Positions 61,814 to 64,000 of a stretch of 64,000 nt of DNA are shown here, in pieces. Numbering within the stretch: the first letter of the stretch is position 1; each line of letters opens with the position of its first letter. The notes under the pieces were generated by a model, which made no database searches, had not been told where the DNA came from, and was given only the letters and a program-made list of their open reading frames with translations. Source of the stretch: Desulfomicrobium orale DSM 12838 (GTDB lineage: Bacteria > Desulfobacterota > Desulfovibrionia > Desulfovibrionales > Desulfomicrobiaceae); assembly GCF_001553625.1 (NCBI RefSeq), contig NZ_CP014230.1, positions 1,798,001 through 1,862,000 on the forward strand, read 5' to 3'. The position numbers and the translations under genes were made by a program.

Positions 61814-64000
61814 GGCATTCCTTCAGCACTCGCGTGCAGCGGGGGCAGGTCTGGGGATGATCGGGATCCGTTCCCAGATTTTCGTCGTAAATCCAGCACC
61901 GGGCGCATTTTTCACCATGAGCTTTTTCCACGCTTACGGCCAGCCCCGGGATTTCCGTCCGCACGGCTCCGGCCGGAGCCGGGTCCGCTGAAACAAGGAC
62001 CTGACTGACGATGAAGACATCCCGCAGGTTCGGTTCCAGTCCCGCCAGACGCTCCCGGATGCCTTCCGAGGCGAACAGCGTAACCCGCGCATCCAGCGAA
62101 TGGCCGAGCGCCTTGGACTGGCGCAGAGGTTCAATGGCTTTGGTCACTTCGCCGCGCACGGCGAAAAGCAGCTCGAAAGCTTCCGCCTCTTTGGCATTCA
62201 GAAGGGCTTCGTCCATTTCCGGAAGGCGCATGGCGAATATCGTGCTGCCGGACGGCCGCAGCGGCTGGGGCAGATGCTGGAAGATTTCCTCGGCCGTGAA
62301 ACTCAGGATTGGGGCCATGTCGGCCAGGAGCATGAGCAGAATGCGGTACAGGGCCGTCTGGGCCGAGCGGCGCTCCGGGCTGTCCGGCCCGCTGGCGTAG
62401 AGACGGTCCTTGATGATGTCCAGATAGTAGGAACTCAGCTCGGTGATGCACAGGTTGTGCAGGGCGTGGTAAACCTTGTGAAATTCAAAATTCTCGTAGG
62501 CCGCCTGTATGGCTTGGTGCCGGGTGCGGACCATGTGCAGGGCGTAGCGGTCCAGCGGGAACATGGCCGAAGCGTTCAGGGTGCGGGCCGGATCGAAACC
62601 GTTCAGGTTGCCCAGAATGAAGCGGCAGGTGTTGCGGATCTTGCGGTAGGCGTCCACCAGACGGCCCAGGATTTCCTCGGAGATGCGCAGATCGTCCTGA
62701 TAGTTTTCCGAAGCCACCCACAGGCGCAGGATCTCCGCTCCGTACTTCTCGATAATCTCCTGCGGGGCGACCACGTTGCCGATGGATTTGGACATCTTGC
62801 GTCCCTGGCCGTCCAGAACGAAGCCGTGGGTGAGCACCGCCTTGTAAGGCGGCACGCCTCTGGTGCCCACCGCCGCCAGCAGGGAGGAGTGGAACCAGCC
62901 GCGATGCTGGTCCGTGCCTTCCAGATACAGGTCGGCAGGGAAAGTGCATTCCTCACGGCCTTCACACACGGCGGCGAAGCTCGTACCTGAGTCGAACCAT
63001 ACGTCCAGAATGTCATCCTCCTTGGTCCAGTGTTTTCCACCGCAGGACGGACAGGAAAGGCCCGCTGGCGCGACCTCTTCGACTGGAGCTTCGAACCAGT
63101 AGTCGGCTCCGCGCGGGTGCGTGGCGAAGCGGTCCACGATGCCGTGGGCCCAGGTCGCGTCGAAGTAGGCCTCGCCGCAGTCCGCGCACAACAGGGCGAT
63201 GATGGGCACGCCCCACATGCGCTGCCGGGAAATACACCAGTCGGGCCGGAATCTGATCATGTTGTGGATGCGCTCCCGGCCCCAGCCGGGTACCCAGCGC
63301 ACAGCGTTGTCGATGGCGTGGAGGGCTTTCTCGCGCAGGGCGCCGTTGTCCATGGTGATGAACCACTGCGTGGTGGCCCGGAAGATGACCGGCTTCTTGC
63401 AGCGCCAGCAATGCGGATAGGAGTGCCGGATTTTCTCGCTGGCCAGCAGATGGCCGTTTTCCGTGAGTTTGGCCGCGACCAGAGGATTGGCCTCCTGCAC
63501 TGTTTTGCCGCCGAAAAATTCCACACCGGGCAGGAACCGGGCCTGGTCATCCAGAGGAGAAAGAATTTCCAGTCCGCAGCGCAGGCCCGTCTCGTAGTCT
63601 TCGCGGCCGTGGCCGGGCGCGGTGTGCACGCAGCCCGTGCCCGCGTCCAGAGTCACATAGTCGGCCGTGACCACTGGAGAGGGGCGGTCATAGAAGGGAT
63701 GGCGGGCCACAAGTCCTTCCAGGGCCGCGCCGGAGGCCGTGCCCGCCACGCTCCATCCGGTCCAGCCGAAACGCTGGGCGCAGCCCGCGGCCAGTTCCTT
63801 GGCCAGGATGTAGAAATCGTCGCCTGCGCGGATCAGGTCGTACTCGAACTCCGGGTGCACGGCCACGGCCATGTTGTCCGGGATGGTCCACGGCGTGGTG
63901 GTCCAGATGACGATGTACGTCCGCCTGGGATCGGCCTGCGGAAAAACGCCGGACAGTCCTTTCGGCTCCAGGGGAAAACGTACGTAAATGGACGGCGAGG
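61806..64000 (-). CDS. ileS: isoleucyl-tRNA synthetase (5' part beyond the window)
   Basis: The gene enters from the right edge and about 730 codons are visible. Recognisable parts are [20 protein letters not shown] in the editing domain, the KMSKS motif in [20 protein letters not shown], the anticodon-binding C-terminal domain and a zinc-binding CARCW...CPRC tail. The HIGH motif lies outside the window. The 3' end overlaps the lspA start by eight bases (ileS-lspA order as in many proteobacteria). Confidence 0.96.
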   Translation of the reverse strand, partial: SPSIYVRFPLEPKGLSGVFPQADPRRTYIVIWTTTPWTIPDNMAVAVHPEFEYDLIRAGDDFYILAKELAAGCAQRFGWTGWSVAGTASGAALEGLVARHPFYDRPSPVVTADYVTLDAGTGCVHTAPGHGREDYETGLRCGLEILSPLDDQARFLPGVEFFGGKTVQEANPLVAAKLTENGHLLASEKIRHSYPHCWRCKKPVIFRATTQWFITMDNGALREKALHAIDNAVRWVPGWGRERIHNMIRFRPDWCISRQRMWGVPIIALLCADCGEAYFDATWAHGIVDRFATHPRGADYWFEAPVEEVAPAGLSCPSCGGKHWTKEDDILDVWFDSGTSFAAVCEGREECTFPADLYLEGTDQHRGWFHSSLLAAVGTRGVPPYKAVLTHGFVLDGQGRKMSKSIGNVVAPQEIIEKYGAEILRLWVASENYQDDLRISEEILGRLVDAYRKIRNTCRFILGNLNGFDPARTLNASAMFPLDRYALHMVRTRHQAIQAAYENFEFHKVYHALHNLCITELSSYYLDIIKDRLYASGPDSPERRSAQTALYRILLMLLADMAPILSFTAEEIFQHLPQPLRPSGSTIFAMRLPEMDEALLNAKEAEAFELLFAVRGEVTKAIEPLRQSKALGHSLDARVTLFASEGIRERLAGLEPNLRDVFIVSQVLVSADPAPAGAVRTEIPGLAVSVEKAHGEKCARCWIYDENLGTDPDHPQTCPRCTRVLKECHA

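Noticed and set aside
1-64000. CRISPR arrays
   Set aside because: No regularly spaced direct repeats were seen in any gap.

Overview
The window is about 64 kb of GC-rich bacterial chromosome carrying mostly housekeeping and motility genes. It looks like a member of the Desulfovibrionales (sulfate-reducing, formerly deltaproteobacteria). The evidence is a CX4C rubredoxin, a tmRNA tag ANDNYDYAMAA close to the Desulfovibrio-type tag as I remember it, sigma-54-type promoters in front of flagellar genes, and a csrA-fliW pair after flgL. The genus cannot be fixed from this sequence alone.

Region by region. (1) 1-3177: greA behind a leader terminator, then two ABC-2 exporter permeases whose ATPase partner survives only as its last 19 codons. 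(2) 3178-8956: an island of nested insertion sequences. One apparently complete IS4-family element and a truncated second copy in inverted orientation flank a 2.6 kb piece of foreign DNA with an HTH-protein tail, a DotM/IcmP-like gene, a Fic adenylyltransferase and the 5' end of a probable DotL/IcmO gene. Three IS5-family copies, none of them intact, lie around it. The island abuts the tmRNA gene (9032-9421) and a tRNA-Arg gene, both read leftward. (3) 9973-10692: a DUF134 regulator with a palindromic operator and a small partner gene. (4) 10853-20936, leftward: the classic translation and RNA cluster rimP-nusA-ylxR-infB-DUF503-rbfA-nrnA-truB-rpsO-pnp, preceded by tRNA-Gly. (5) 21198-31614, rightward: the flagellar rod/ring/hook-junction cluster flgF-G-A-H-I-J and flgN-K-L-csrA-fliW, with a sigma-54-like promoter in front of each half. 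It ends at a clean IS5-family insertion (31618-32470).

(6) 32564-37352, leftward: an uncharacterised exported protein, then miaA, coaD, rsmD and a beta-CASP metallo-beta-lactamase. (7) 37595-45536: Smr protein, ftsY, a frameshifted HD-GYP response regulator, an RluD-type pseudouridine synthase, rubredoxin, rnhA and hflK-hflC. (8) 45660-50159, leftward: a ModE-like regulator, and an Mla/MCE lipid transport operon (STAS-MlaE, MlaF, MlaD, lipoprotein, GNAT) in which mlaE is frameshifted in a G5 run. (9) 50497-57651: uncharacterised genes, dprA, a signalling set (small N-terminal-type protein, HDOD, REC-GGDEF) and a Xer recombinase. (10) 57786-64000, leftward: cheZ with a PilZ gene and a small ORF, a CpoB-like lipoprotein, a PLDc_N membrane protein, lgt, lspA and the 3' part of ileS, which runs off the right edge.

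How it fits together: most genes serve gene expression, envelope biogenesis and motility. CsrA/FliW links flagellin synthesis to hook completion, and PilZ, CheZ, HDOD, GGDEF and HD-GYP proteins point to c-di-GMP and chemotaxis control. The least ordinary part is the IS-bounded conjugation fragment next to ssrA, in which a class II Fic gene sits between the two genes of the type IV coupling complex.
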